In this document: in pieces, positions 16,224 through 25,332 of the stretch
Position numbering within the stretch: the stretch's first letter is position 1
How the letters are laid out: each line of letters starts with the position of its first letter
Assembly (NCBI RefSeq): GCF_003148625.1
Contig: NZ_QGGO01000001.1
Span: 62,001-126,000, forward strand
DNA length: 64,000 nt
From: Arcicella aurantiaca
GTDB taxonomy: Bacteria > Bacteroidota > Bacteroidia > Cytophagales > Spirosomataceae
Reading direction: 5' to 3'
Translations under genes and position numbers: made by a program
The notes under the pieces: model-generated
The model's database searches: none
Seen by the model: only the letters and a program-made list of their open reading frames with translations
Told to the model about the DNA's origin: nothing

Positions 16224-17912
16224 ATGAATCAAACTCTTTTTCATCAAACTAAAAAACAAAATCTACTAATACTCCTTTTTGTTTTAAGCTCATTTTCGTC
16301 AATTTTTGCCCAATTCTCCCGTCAGGATTCGCTCAGAGGAACGCTTTCAGCGGTGCGTTCTTGCTATGACGTCACGTTTTATGACCTCAAATTGAAAGTA
16401 ATTCCCACGTCGCAATCCATTGAAGGCTCAAATACCATTTATTACAAATCCACGACGGATTTTAAAAAAATGCAGGTTGATTTATTTGCCAATATGCAGA
16501 TTGTCAATATTATACAAAATGACAAACCTTTGAAGTTTACCAGAGAAGGAAATGCGACTTTTATCAATTTTGCTGATGTTCAGAAGAAAAATAAGAAATA
16601 TTCAATTAAAATAGAATATCGTGGACGACCACAAATTGCGAGAAATCCACCTTGGGATGGCGGTTTCACTTGGAAAAAAGACCCAAATGGCAAAGATTGG
16701 ATTGTGGTATCTTGCGAAGGAACAGGAGCAAGTTTATGGTTTCCGAATAAAGACCATTTGTCGGACGAACCAGATTCTGTTAAAATTACTTGTGCTGTTC
16801 CAAAAGGTTTGATGTGTGTATCGAACGGGAATTTACGTAGCACAAAAGATTTGAAAAATGATGCTCCAGCCAGCGATAATAAATCTCTAAACGGTGTTTC
16901 TTTTCAACCATTTACAGAATATGAATGGTTTGTGAGTTATCCAATCAACAATTATAATATTTCGTTGAATATCGCTGATTATGCGAATTTTAAAGACGTT
17001 TACACCGCTCAAGACGGAGAAAAATTAGACTTAGATTATTACGTTTTAAAACCTAATTTAGAAAAAGCTAAAACACATTTCAAACAAGTAAAACCAATGT
17101 TGGCTTGCTATGAAAAATTATTTGGCAAATATCCTTTTTGGAAAGATGGTTATGCCTTAGTGGAAACGCCATATTGGGGAATGGAACACCAAAGTGCAGT
17201 GGCTTATGGCAATAATTACCGAAACAATGAATACGGCTTTGATTTTATCATTATTCATGAGTCGGGACATGAGTATTTTGGTAATTCTTTGAGTTGTAAT
17301 GACCATGCCGAAATGTGGATTCATGAGTCTTTTACGACCTACATGGAAGCCCTTTATGTAGAATGTATGCAGAATTATGAGAAATCAATCAGGTATCTCG
17401 AAAAACAAAAATCGGGTATCCGTAATGCAGAGCCAATGATTGGAGCTTTGGGTGTAAATTATCCGCAACCCGATTCTGATATTTATTACAAAGGAACGTG
17501 GATGTTGCACACCCTTCGGAATGTTGTAAATGATGACAAAATTTGGTTTGAAACGTTGAAAGGTTTAGCCACAAAATTTAAAATTTCAAATGTTACAACT
17601 GAGCAGGTAATTCAGTATTTCAATGAAAAAACAGGGAAAGATTTAACGCCAATTTTCAATATGTACTTGAAAACTAAGCAAATTCCTGTTTTGCAATATC
17701 AGATTAATTCTAAAAGTGATAATACCATTGAATTGCGTTATCGTTGGAAAGAAGCAACGCCTATGATGCCCATTAAAGCAGGATTTGGTCTTCAGAAATA
17801 TGAAGTAATTTCACCAAATACAGAATGGCAAACCAGAGTTTTTGAAAAAGTAGAAGGACAAGAGTTGAAAATTGCTACGGAATTGTTTTATATCAAAACT
17901 GAAAAATTGTAA
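16224..17912 (+). CDS. Exported M1-family zinc metallopeptidase
   Basis: A 562-residue protein. The signal peptide region (residues 1-30) ends in SSFSSIFAQ. An M1 N-terminal beta domain is followed by WGMEHQSAVAYGNNY (GxMEN-like substrate loop) and the zinc site IIHESGHEYFGNSLSCNDHA with HEIWIHES-like MWIHESFTTYMEAL downstream: HExxH near residue 345 and the third ligand Glu in WIHESF. The usual C-terminal ARM-repeat domain is missing, as in short Bacteroidota M1 enzymes. It probably trims N-terminal residues from peptides in the periplasm. A second M1 enzyme with a different architecture lies at 50084. Confidence 0.92.
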   Translation: MNQTLFHQTKKQNLLILLFVLSSFSSIFAQFSRQDSLRGTLSAVRSCYDVTFYDLKLKVIPTSQSIEGSNTIYYKSTTDFKKMQVDLFANMQIVNIIQNDKPLKFTREGNATFINFADVQKKNKKYSIKIEYRGRPQIARNPPWDGGFTWKKDPNGKDWIVVSCEGTGASLWFPNKDHLSDEPDSVKITCAVPKGLMCVSNGNLRSTKDLKNDAPASDNKSLNGVSFQPFTEYEWFVSYPINNYNISLNIADYANFKDVYTAQDGEKLDLDYYVLKPNLEKAKTHFKQVKPMLACYEKLFGKYPFWKDGYALVETPYWGMEHQSAVAYGNNYRNNEYGFDFIIIHESGHEYFGNSLSCNDHAEMWIHESFTTYMEALYVECMQNYEKSIRYLEKQKSGIRNAEPMIGALGVNYPQPDSDIYYKGTWMLHTLRNVVNDDKIWFETLKGLATKFKISNVTTEQVIQYFNEKTGKDLTPIFNMYLKTKQIPVLQYQINSKSDNTIELRYRWKEATPMMPIKAGFGLQKYEVISPNTEWQTRVFEKVEGQELKIATELFYIKTEKL

Positions 17913-17976
17913 CAAGTAATTTTAGATGCAGTTTGCCTTTCAGTAAAAAAGAATTAATCTCAAAACACTCTGAAAA

Positions 17977-18894
17977 ATGTCTGAAATCTCACGTCGTAAC
18001 TTTTTGTACCAAGCAGGCTTATTAGCTTCTGCTTCTTTAATTTCTTTAGATAGCTTTGCTAAAGTTCCCAAATTACAATTAGCCTATTCTGGTATAACAT
18101 GGGGAGGAAAAGACCTCGATGCGATGAAAGATATTGCTTCTTTAGGTTTTAAAGGTGTTCAATTACGGGCAAACTCGTATGATACATACAAGACTAAAGT
18201 AAGCGAGTTGAAAGACCAAATTATAGCAAATGGTTTAGCTTTACCGATGTTTTCGAGTGGAAATGTGGAAATTGACCCAGCCAAAGAACAAAGTACCATA
18301 GACTATCACGTGGCACACGCAAGTTTTGTAAAAGCTTTGGGCGGAACTACCATTCAAGTAACCAATTCTTTGCGTAAAAATGGCGTTCCTCCTACAACCG
18401 AGCAATTAAAAAGATTGACTTTTGTGATGAACGAAATTGGTAAGCAAACCGCAGATTTGGGGATTCAAACAACCTATCATAACCACATGAATCAGTTTGG
18501 AGAAACGCCCGAAGAAGTAGATATTATTGTGCAAGATATGAATCCGAAATATTTGAAATTATTATTGGATGTTGCTCATTATCATCAAGGAGGAGGGAAA
18601 CCTGCCAAAGCGGTTTTAGACTATAAAGATATTATTGAGGCTTTACATATTAAAGATGTACAATGCCCATTGCCAGAAAAACCAGAAGACCCTAAAGCCT
18701 ATAAATTTGTGGAATTGGGACAAGGTAACGTAGATTTGAAAGGTGTTTTTGATAATTTACAAAAGATAAATTTCAAAAAATGGGCAATTGTAGAATTGGA
18801 CGGAGTTCCTGTAAAAACACGTACACCCAAAGAAAGTGGAGAAATTAGCAAGGCATTTTTAAGAGATAAAATCGGGTTTAAGTTTGCGGTCTAA
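17977..18894 (+). CDS. Tat-exported sugar phosphate isomerase/epimerase-like protein
   Basis: A 305-residue xylose-isomerase-like TIM barrel. The N-terminus MSEISRRNFLYQAGLLASAS is a twin-arginine signal (SRRNFL). Metal-site patterns: QTTYHNHMNQFG near 170 (His and Glu region), LLLDVAHYHQGGG near 195, EALHIKDVQ near 225 and WAIVELDGV near 265. Exported members act on sugars or inositol-like compounds, but the substrate is unknown here. It shares the strand with the M1 gene upstream (64 bp) and the MFS gene downstream. A paralogue with the same Tat signal design is at 45803. Confidence 0.88.
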   Translation: MSEISRRNFLYQAGLLASASLISLDSFAKVPKLQLAYSGITWGGKDLDAMKDIASLGFKGVQLRANSYDTYKTKVSELKDQIIANGLALPMFSSGNVEIDPAKEQSTIDYHVAHASFVKALGGTTIQVTNSLRKNGVPPTTEQLKRLTFVMNEIGKQTADLGIQTTYHNHMNQFGETPEEVDIIVQDMNPKYLKLLLDVAHYHQGGGKPAKAVLDYKDIIEALHIKDVQCPLPEKPEDPKAYKFVELGQGNVDLKGVFDNLQKINFKKWAIVELDGVPVKTRTPKESGEISKAFLRDKIGFKFAV

Positions 18895-18961
18895 GCTAAT
18901 GAATTAGGGTGAATTTCATAAAAAATGAGTAACTTGCAAGATAATTTATCCCTAATTTCTC

Positions 18962-20191
18962 ATGTCAACAAAGCGTACTCCTGCCATTATTTTCATTTTC
19001 ATTACTATTGTTATTGATGTTCTTGGTATCGGAATTATTGTACCTGTTATTCCAAAAATCATCTTAGAACTTACTGGAAAAGGGCTTAGCGAAGCATCCA
19101 AATATTCAGGTTTGTTAATGTCTTCTTATGCTATTATGCAATTTGTTTTTTCGCCAATTATTGGTGGATTAAGTGATAAATATGGAAGACGCCCCGTTAT
19201 TTTAGCTTCTTTGTTTGGTTTTTTCTTTGACTATCTAATTTTGATTTTTGCCCCAACATTTACTTGGCTTTTTGTAGCAAGAATTATCGCAGGAATCACA
19301 GGAGCAAGCTTTACAACAGCTACGGCGTATATTGCAGATATTTCAACAGATGAAAATCGTTCAAAAAACTTTGGAATGGTAGGTGCTGCGTTTGGACTTG
19401 GTTTTATTATTGGACCTCCAATTGGTGGAATTTTAGGCGATATTGGTACTCGTGTTCCTTTTATGTTTGCGGCAGGTTTAACACTCATCAATGCCCTTTA
19501 CGGATATTTTGTTTTACCTGAATCATTGAAAAAAGAAAACCGTCGTGAATTTGATTGGAAAAGAGCAAATCCTGTGGGTTCACTGAAAAATATTGGTCGT
19601 TATCCTGCCCTTTTGGGTTTAATTGGAGCATTGTTTTGCTTACAAATTGCAGGTCAAGCACACCCAAGTACATGGTCGTATTTTACGATGAAAGAATTTA
19701 ACTGGACACTTAAAGAAGTGGGTTATTCTTTGGCATTTGTAGGTTTAATGGTTGCCATTGTTCAAGGCGGACTCAATAGAGTAATCAATCCTAAATTAGG
19801 CGATAAAAACTCCATCATTATTGGTTTGTTGTTTTATGGCATTGGTTTTATGCTTTTTGCATTTGCCACAAAAGGTTGGATGATGTACATTTTTATGGTT
19901 CCTTTTGGTTTAGGAGGTATTGCAGGCCCAGCACTTCAAAGTATGATTACCAAGCAAGTTGCCCCTAACGAACAAGGCGAATTACAAGGTGGAATCACAA
20001 GTATGCAAAGTATTACTACGATAATTGGACCTTTGTTTGCTTCAAATTTATTTTCGTATTTCTCTGCCGAAGATGCTCCGATATTCTTTCCGGGAGCAGC
20101 ATTTTTTATGGCAGGTGTCGTAACGTTTTTAGCTTTAGGAATAGCTTTAAAATCTTTCCCAAAAAATAAAGAAGCAGAAGTCATAGCATAA
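18962..20191 (+). CDS. TetA-type MFS transporter
   Basis: A 409-residue major facilitator protein with 12 predicted membrane helices. Motif A-like GGLSDKYGRRPVILASLFGF sits after helix 2. The first helix reads FITIVIDVLGIGIIVPVIPK, the pattern of the Tet/DHA1 drug-proton antiporters, and ATAYIADIS lies in helix 4-5. Chromosomal members in Bacteroidota are common and a drug substrate is not shown. It is followed by a clear terminator. Confidence 0.9.
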   Translation: MSTKRTPAIIFIFITIVIDVLGIGIIVPVIPKIILELTGKGLSEASKYSGLLMSSYAIMQFVFSPIIGGLSDKYGRRPVILASLFGFFFDYLILIFAPTFTWLFVARIIAGITGASFTTATAYIADISTDENRSKNFGMVGAAFGLGFIIGPPIGGILGDIGTRVPFMFAAGLTLINALYGYFVLPESLKKENRREFDWKRANPVGSLKNIGRYPALLGLIGALFCLQIAGQAHPSTWSYFTMKEFNWTLKEVGYSLAFVGLMVAIVQGGLNRVINPKLGDKNSIIIGLLFYGIGFMLFAFATKGWMMYIFMVPFGLGGIAGPALQSMITKQVAPNEQGELQGGITSMQSITTIIGPLFASNLFSYFSAEDAPIFFPGAAFFMAGVVTFLALGIALKSFPKNKEAEVIA

Positions 20192-20225
20192 AATTGCTTA
20201 ACATTGCTTTTCGCTCAAAATATCA

Positions 20226-20267
20226 AAACTCCTCAGAAATGGCTTAATTTTTGAGGAGTTTTTTTAT
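20226..20267 (+). terminator. Terminator after the MFS gene
   Basis: Arms aactcctca and tgaggagtt around a loop, then ttttttta. Confidence 0.85.
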
Positions 20268-20292
20268 TAAATTATCATAACATACCGCCACT

Positions 20293-20880
20293 ATGTTTCA
20301 GCGAAAAATATCCATTAGCCTATTTCTTGGAATTATTACCTTTCATTTACTCTTTGCTCAGAATATCAAATATGAAGTTTTGACTTTACGAAAAGAGCAG
20401 TTTTCGATGCCCAATCGGAAGTTTTATATTCAAAAAATTATCTGCGATTTCAATCAGCCCAAATATTTTGTTACTCGAAAAGGAATATTCAACAAACAGA
20501 AAACCATTATTTTAGGAGATAGTATTCAGAAAGTGATGATAGCTTTTCTAAAACCTTCTAATACCTATCGTGGAGGGCTTGTTCCAGTGTTAATGAAAAT
20601 TAAAGAGTTGAAAATCAGGGAAGAACGTCATTTTTTAAAAGAAGAAGGAACGGCTAAATTGAGCGTGGAATTTTATATAGAAACGGATACCAAACCTGTG
20701 AAAATATTTCAATCAAATGCTTTTAGAACTTATACAGGATTGATGAATATCACCAATCAGCATGATGAAAATGTACGAACTATCATCAAATCTTGTATGA
20801 TTGACTTTAACAACGCTAAAATTGATTTTTCTAAATACGTAATTCCCAATAAAATTTTCAAGGCAAAACGCCCTTCTTGA
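20293..20880 (+). CDS. Exported protein of unknown function
   Basis: I do not recognise the family. 195 residues with a clear signal peptide (MFQRKISISLFLGIITFHLL ending FAQ). The mature part is basic and beta-rich, with KFYIQKIICDFNQPKYFV, GDSIQKVMIAFLKPSNTYRG and a C-terminal IIKSCMIDFNNAKIDFSKY. There are no cysteines in lipoprotein position and no T9SS tail, so it is probably periplasmic. It stands alone between the MFS terminator and the next exported protein. Confidence 0.7.
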   Translation: MFQRKISISLFLGIITFHLLFAQNIKYEVLTLRKEQFSMPNRKFYIQKIICDFNQPKYFVTRKGIFNKQKTIILGDSIQKVMIAFLKPSNTYRGGLVPVLMKIKELKIREERHFLKEEGTAKLSVEFYIETDTKPVKIFQSNAFRTYTGLMNITNQHDENVRTIIKSCMIDFNNAKIDFSKYVIPNKIFKAKRPS

Positions 20881-21025
20881 CCAAAATAGTCACTTATTTT
20901 ACCACCATTTATCAGTCTTTTGGACTGATTAGCACAATAATATTTTGTGGTGAATATTTTCCTTCCTACATTTCGTCATAATTAAAAGATAATCTTTTAA
21001 ACAGAACTTAAACTAAAATTAGAAA

Positions 21026-21760
21026 ATGAAAATTACAAAATTTGTTGCTTCAGCGTTTATTGTTTTGGCAACTTCTGCTGCTTCTTTTGCTCAAAATGTT
21101 GATGAAATTATTGCAAAACACATTGAAGCAATGGGTGGTGCAGATAAATGGAAGACCGTAAAAAGTATGCAGATGAATAATAAATTCTCGGTACAAGGGA
21201 TGGATATTGAAAGTAAAACAACGATTGTTGCTGGAAAAAGTTTGAGAACTGAAGTTTCTGTGATGGGACAAGATATTATCACGGCAGTTGATGGAGAAAC
21301 AGGTTGGATGCAACGCCCAGCTATGATGGGTGGAACTGGCGAACCTGAAGATATGCCCGGTGCATTAATCAAAGAAACGCTTAAACAAACGAATTTGGGT
21401 GGTTCGTTGCTTAGTTTCAAAGAAAAAGGAGCGACCATTGAATTAGTTGGAAAAGAAAAATTAGATGGAGCTGATGTGTATCATTTGAAAATGACTGAAA
21501 AAAATGGCGAAGTAACTAATTTATTCCTTTCAGCATCAACGTATTATACGTTGAAATCTGCGGGAAAAAGAAATGTACAAGGACAAGATATTGATGCAGA
21601 AGTTAATTTCTCTAACTTTAAGCAAATTGAAGGTTTGACTTTTCCTTTCACAATGGAAACGCCAAGCCCAATGGGTGGAACAATGACAATTGAAACAGAA
21701 TCAATCAAATTGAATCCGACTATTGATGAATCAATTTTTAAAAAACCGGGTAAAAAATAG
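21026..21760 (+). CDS. LolA-like/outer-membrane lipoprotein-sorting domain protein
   Basis: A 244-residue exported protein. The signal peptide ends AASFAQ near residue 23. The mature protein opens with VDEIIAKHIEAMGGADKWKT, followed by alternating short strands and turns (NNKFSVQGMDIESKTTIVAG; FKEKGATIELVGKEKLDGAD; YHLKMTEKNGEVTNLFLSAS), the antiparallel sheet pattern of the LolA/LppX superfamily. Such proteins bind lipids or lipoproteins in the periplasm. It is single-gene, with a strong terminator. A palindromic ttaaaagat/atcttttaa lies upstream at 20982-21000. Confidence 0.78.
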   Translation: MKITKFVASAFIVLATSAASFAQNVDEIIAKHIEAMGGADKWKTVKSMQMNNKFSVQGMDIESKTTIVAGKSLRTEVSVMGQDIITAVDGETGWMQRPAMMGGTGEPEDMPGALIKETLKQTNLGGSLLSFKEKGATIELVGKEKLDGADVYHLKMTEKNGEVTNLFLSASTYYTLKSAGKRNVQGQDIDAEVNFSNFKQIEGLTFPFTMETPSPMGGTMTIETESIKLNPTIDESIFKKPGKK

Positions 21761-21790
21761 TTGAAATAGATATTCTTTATTCGAAATAAT

Positions 21791-21830
21791 AAAAACCCTG
21801 CAAGCATTTTACTGTTTGCAGGGTTTTTCA
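21791..21830 (+). terminator. Terminator after the LolA-like gene
   Basis: Arms aaaaaccctgcaa and ttgcagggttttt around an 11-base loop. The A-run before and the T-run after allow function on both strands. Confidence 0.88.
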
Positions 21831-21909
21831 TTGTTGGTTTTCGTAAATTTGCACCTCAATCATTCATAACAGAGTTTGGTTTATTGCCATAACTCTATTC
21901 TCTAAAAAA

Positions 21910-22935
21910 ATGTACAAATACATTCTCCAACCCCTTCTGTTTAAGCTTGATGCTGAAAAAGCACACTATCTTACTTTTGATTTGATTAAATTTTTGTTCA
22001 AAATTCCTTTTGTTCCTCAAATATTTAGAGCGGTTTATCATTACGAGCATCCAAGTTTGGAACGTGAAGTTTTTGGCTTGAAATTCAAAAATCCAGTTGG
22101 TTTAGCAGCAGGTTTTGATAAAAATGCCTTGATGATTGATGAGTTTTCAAATTTAGGTTTTGGCTTTATCGAAATCGGAACATTAACGCCAAAAGGTCAA
22201 CCGGGAAATGATAAACCACGTCTATTTAGATTAAAACCAGATGAGGCAATTATCAACCGAATGGGCTTTAATAATGATGGCGTAAAAGTAGCAGTTGAAA
22301 AATTGAAAGCACGGAATAGTAATATTTTAGTAGGAGGTAATATTGGTAAAAATAAAGTAACGCCAAACGAAGACGCTGTCAATGATTATTTAATCTGTTT
22401 TCACGAATTGTTTGATTATGTCGATTATTTTGTAGTCAATGTAAGTTCGCCAAATACGCCCAATTTAAGAGCTTTACAGGAAAAAGAACCATTGAAGAAT
22501 CTTTTGCAAACCCTTCAAAATGAGAATGTAAAGAAGGCGAAGCAAAAGCCAATTTTATTGAAAATTGCTCCAGATTTAACAGAATCTCAATTAGATGATA
22601 TTGTTGAAATAGTACAAGAAACCAAAATTGCAGGAGTGATTGCAACCAATACCACAATTTCAAGAGAAGGCTTGAAATCTGACCAAAATTTAGTACAAGA
22701 AATGGGCGGATTAAGTGGAAAACCCGTTACCAAACGTTCAACGGAAGTGATTAAATATTTGTCAGAAAAATCAAATAAATCGTTCCCAATTATTGGCGTA
22801 GGAGGGATTCATTCTCCAGAAGATGCAATCGAAAAACTAAAAGCAGGAGCGTCGTTAGTTCAGATTTATACAGGATTTATTTACGCAGGACCTTCGTTAG
22901 CAAGTGATATTAACAAAAAGTTGGTAGGTGCTTAA
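21910..22935 (+). CDS. pyrD: Dihydroorotate dehydrogenase (quinone), class 2
   Basis: A 341-residue FMN enzyme that oxidises dihydroorotate to orotate, passing electrons to membrane quinone (pyrimidine synthesis). The N-terminal helices ([20 protein letters not shown]) mark class 2. Core motifs: [18 protein letters not shown] near 62, [10 protein letters not shown] near 118, [12 protein letters not shown] near 177 (catalytic Ser), [10 protein letters not shown] near 245 and IPIIGVGGI-like [15 protein letters not shown] near 297. The start is the ATG at 21910. No neighbouring pyr genes. Confidence 0.97.
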   Translation: MYKYILQPLLFKLDAEKAHYLTFDLIKFLFKIPFVPQIFRAVYHYEHPSLEREVFGLKFKNPVGLAAGFDKNALMIDEFSNLGFGFIEIGTLTPKGQPGNDKPRLFRLKPDEAIINRMGFNNDGVKVAVEKLKARNSNILVGGNIGKNKVTPNEDAVNDYLICFHELFDYVDYFVVNVSSPNTPNLRALQEKEPLKNLLQTLQNENVKKAKQKPILLKIAPDLTESQLDDIVEIVQETKIAGVIATNTTISREGLKSDQNLVQEMGGLSGKPVTKRSTEVIKYLSEKSNKSFPIIGVGGIHSPEDAIEKLKAGASLVQIYTGFIYAGPSLASDINKKLVGA

Positions 22936-22942
22936 CAATTGC

Positions 22943-22980
22943 TTTTAGGTGTCAGTTTCGTCTAATCTCTGACACCTAAA
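22943..22980. terminator. Hairpin between pyrD and the convergent glycosyltransferase gene
   Basis: Arms tttaggtgtcag and ctgacacctaaa around a 14-base loop, 8 bp after the pyrD stop. The T-run is weak on either strand, so terminator function is likely but not certain. Confidence 0.55.
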
Positions 22981-23003
22981 ACCTATTTTCTAAAACCTTT
23001 TCC

Positions 23004-23978
23004 TTAATAATTATCAATAAAATTAATTGCCTTCCAAGCTGATTTTTCAATCAATCTGAATATAATATTTTTCTCTTTTTTCGGTGGATTATACTTTCCG
23101 TAAGCAGGAATTATATTCTTGAAAAATTGATAGTGATTCTTCAATAAGGCTGAATTATAAGTTTTGAATAAGCTCTTTAAAGCAGGGTAATTGCTTGTTT
23201 TTGAGGTCTTTATGTGTCTTGAAAGCAAGTCAGGTTTCTCAGGACTATATCCACTAAAATGGAAAAATAATAAAGGCTCTTTTCCATTAATGATGTACTT
23301 CCCATCTACAAATTCAACCGTTCTTTCGTGGATATTCCAATAAGCAAGATTATACGCAGGACTGTATTCTACCAAGACTTTTTCGTAAAAAATCGGAGCA
23401 AAATTTACACATAATTGGTCGATTCCCATGCCATTACAGAAATCATAATAGCCATAATCTTTCAAGTGAGTTTTCCACCAATTCAAGAATTTGAAAGTGT
23501 TTTCTGAACGCTTCATTCCTACAAATCCCGTATTGTAAAGTCCAGCATTGAGGAATTGTTTTTCATTCCATTGTTCCTGTAAATCAATGGGTTGTGTGAT
23601 GTGGGGCGTAATAATGATGTCGTAATTATCAAGACTATCTTCAATCTTTTTTACGCTATCAGTTATCCACAAATCGGTATCGAAATAAATTAATTTTTCT
23701 AAATTCTGATATTTTTCAAAGAGATACAAACCAAAAATAGGTTTGCAAGCAGTAGCCACTTCCATCACGGTATATTCACCTTTGAAACCTGCCAAATTAA
23801 CCTCTTGAACTTCTGAGATTGGAATTATTTTGTATGGAATATCGAAATCCGTAACGGGAACTTTATCAACTAAACCAATAATGAGTTCATAGTCTGGATT
23901 AGTATTTTTTAAAGATTCGCCCATCGTGAGGGCTTGATACAGATAATTAGCTGTACAGACTGTGTAAATTAATTTCAT
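23004..23978 (-). CDS. GT8-like glycosyltransferase
   Basis: A 324-residue protein. The start is set at ATG 23978 (MKLIYTVCTANYLYQALTMG); an earlier in-frame ATG overlaps the upstream gene. Features: an N-terminal Rossmann-like nucleotide-sugar fold, the metal-binding DxD in LIYFDTDLWITDS near residue 95, FLNAGLYNTGFVGMKRSE near 150 and LLFFHFSGYSP near 245. This matches a putative glycosyltransferase family found in cell-surface glycan loci. It starts 11 bp after the GT2 gene stop, so both are probably co-transcribed and act on the same surface polysaccharide or glycoprotein. Acceptor unknown. Confidence 0.8.
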   Translation of the reverse strand: MKLIYTVCTANYLYQALTMGESLKNTNPDYELIIGLVDKVPVTDFDIPYKIIPISEVQEVNLAGFKGEYTVMEVATACKPIFGLYLFEKYQNLEKLIYFDTDLWITDSVKKIEDSLDNYDIIITPHITQPIDLQEQWNEKQFLNAGLYNTGFVGMKRSENTFKFLNWWKTHLKDYGYYDFCNGMGIDQLCVNFAPIFYEKVLVEYSPAYNLAYWNIHERTVEFVDGKYIINGKEPLLFFHFSGYSPEKPDLLSRHIKTSKTSNYPALKSLFKTYNSALLKNHYQFFKNIIPAYGKYNPPKKEKNIIFRLIEKSAWKAINFIDNY

Positions 23979-23989
23979 TATATATTTTT

Positions 23990-24991
23990 TTACTCCAACA
24001 AATCGCCAACGGCTGCTATATATGGAGCTTTCCAAGAGGCTTCTTGGTCTTTGTAAAGATGATAATCTCCTGCAATTAGTAATTTTAAAATCGGAAAAAG
24101 TCTTGCTAAATGAAAGGGAGATAGCGTTCCACGAGTTTCATAAAAATGAATGATTCGGTCTATTTTTTCAAAATTTGGATTTGATTCTCCAATTCTTTCC
24201 AACAAAGCGTTTTTCAGAGTACAAAAATAGTCGCTTTTTGTTAAGAATGGGGCAAGTTTTTCTGCTCTTGGTCTTGAAAATCTATCTTTTAAGCTAATTG
24301 CTTTGCCACTTTCTTTGGGGCGAGTTCCAATTTGCTGGAAACTATGCTGACGATACGAGATTAAACGTTCCTCGATAATGCCAATTTTATTCAACATGGC
24401 AGCAATAATTGTTATCCAATTATCATGAATCATCTCAGAAATATGCGTTGGAAAAGGAACAATAACTGAAGTTAATTCTTTCCTAAAAGCCATCATACAA
24501 CCTGCTGAACGATTGCCCGCTAATAATATTTCAACTTCTTGCCCAGCTTTCCATTGTTGTCTTTGCAACTCATGGAAACGCACAACCGACCAAAAGTTAT
24601 TATTGAGACTTTCGCCTTTTTCATCAACCAATTCGGCATCACAAAAAACGGCTAATTTGTTAGGGTTTTCTTGAAAATACGCATGAATCTTTGCCAATTT
24701 ATCAGAATGCCACAAATCGTCTTGGTCGCACATCAAGATAATATCGCCCGTGCAAAGAGAAATTGCTCGCTCGAAATTCTTAGTTACTTTTAAAGAAGTA
24801 TCATTTTTGAAAAATTTGATATTGAGTACATTTTCAAATTCCTTGACAATCTCAGCAGTATTATCTGTCGAGCAATCATCAGTAATGATAATTTCTGAAG
24901 GCAATAAAGTTTGGTTGGCTAAACTTTGGAGTTGTTCTCGCAAAAATCGAGAACCGTTGTATGTACAGAGGGCAATAGATATGGTTTGCAA
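23990..24991 (-). CDS. GT2-family glycosyltransferase
   Basis: A 333-residue GT-A fold enzyme. It has the GT2 signature ISIALCTYNGSRFLREQLQS at the N-terminus, IIITDDCSTDNTAEIV near 35 and the metal motif MCDQDDLWHSDKLAKI near 95. The C-terminal half resembles rhamnosyl- or galactosyltransferases of O-antigen/capsule synthesis (SYRQHSFQQIGTRPKES). No membrane helix. First gene of a two-gene operon with the GT8-like protein. Sugar and acceptor are not predictable. Confidence 0.88.
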   Translation of the reverse strand: MQTISIALCTYNGSRFLREQLQSLANQTLLPSEIIITDDCSTDNTAEIVKEFENVLNIKFFKNDTSLKVTKNFERAISLCTGDIILMCDQDDLWHSDKLAKIHAYFQENPNKLAVFCDAELVDEKGESLNNNFWSVVRFHELQRQQWKAGQEVEILLAGNRSAGCMMAFRKELTSVIVPFPTHISEMIHDNWITIIAAMLNKIGIIEERLISYRQHSFQQIGTRPKESGKAISLKDRFSRPRAEKLAPFLTKSDYFCTLKNALLERIGESNPNFEKIDRIIHFYETRGTLSPFHLARLFPILKLLIAGDYHLYKDQEASWKAPYIAAVGDLLE

Positions 24992-25065
24992 AATTTTTTA
25001 TAAAGTATAGAGAGAAGAGAATAGAGAAAAGAGTTTGAGGCTATTTCTATTTGAAAATTATCTCT

Positions 25066-25096
25066 CACTCATTCACTCACTCATTCACTCATTGAA
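25066..25096. repeat. Tetranucleotide-like simple repeat
   Basis: actc/attc units with a 12-bp higher period, cattcactcact then cattcactcatt, just 3' of tRNA-Arg (on the minus strand). Confidence 0.6.
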
Positions 25097-25100
25097 TTTG

Positions 25101-25172
25101 TGGCTCCAGCGGGAATCGAACCCACATCGAACGTTTAGGAAACGCCTATTCTATCCGTTGAACTATGGTGCC
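25101..25172 (-). tRNA. tRNA-Arg, anticodon CCU
   Basis: Folds by hand into a cloverleaf of 72 nt without encoded CCA. D-stem GTTC/GAAT; anticodon stem GGCGT/ACGTT with loop TTCCTAA, giving anticodon CCT (reads AGG); T-stem GTGGG/CCCGC with loop TTCGATT; discriminator A. The acceptor stem is GGCACCA/TGGAGCC, with an A-A mismatch at the fourth pair (4:69). All other stems pair, counting G-T. The mismatch is odd but the gene otherwise looks functional. Confidence 0.92.
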
Positions 25173-25176
25173 TTTT

Positions 25177-25204
25177 CAGTTATCAGTAAACAGTTAACAG
25201 TAAC
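25177..25204. repeat. Heptad array upstream of tRNA-Arg
   Basis: cagttat-cagtaaa then cagttaa-cagtaac, immediately 5' of the tRNA on its own strand, where its promoter would be expected. Confidence 0.7.
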
Positions 25205-25279
25205 GATTTACCAGTAATTTTAGAATACAAATTTCTTGAAAACTTGATTAATATCAAATGAAAAATCCTTGTTTTAATG

Positions 25280-25332
25280 TTTACTGATAACTGTTTAATG
25301 TTCACTGATATTATTGTTCACTTATAACTGAA
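25280..25332. repeat. Heptad array overlapping the hflX 3' end
   Basis: tttactg-ataactg, then tttaatg-ttcactg, then atattat-tgttcac. The hflX stop codon (25311-25313) and its last six codons (SVISEQ) lie within it. Confidence 0.7.

Noticed and set aside
20982-21000. Palindrome ttaaaagat/atcttttaa upstream of the LolA-like gene as an operator
   Set aside because: AT-only palindromes are expected by chance at this base composition and no second copy was seen.
21091-21438. 115-residue antisense ORF within the LolA-like gene
   Set aside because: Shadow frame of a gene with clear signal peptide, own terminator and family pattern on the other strand.
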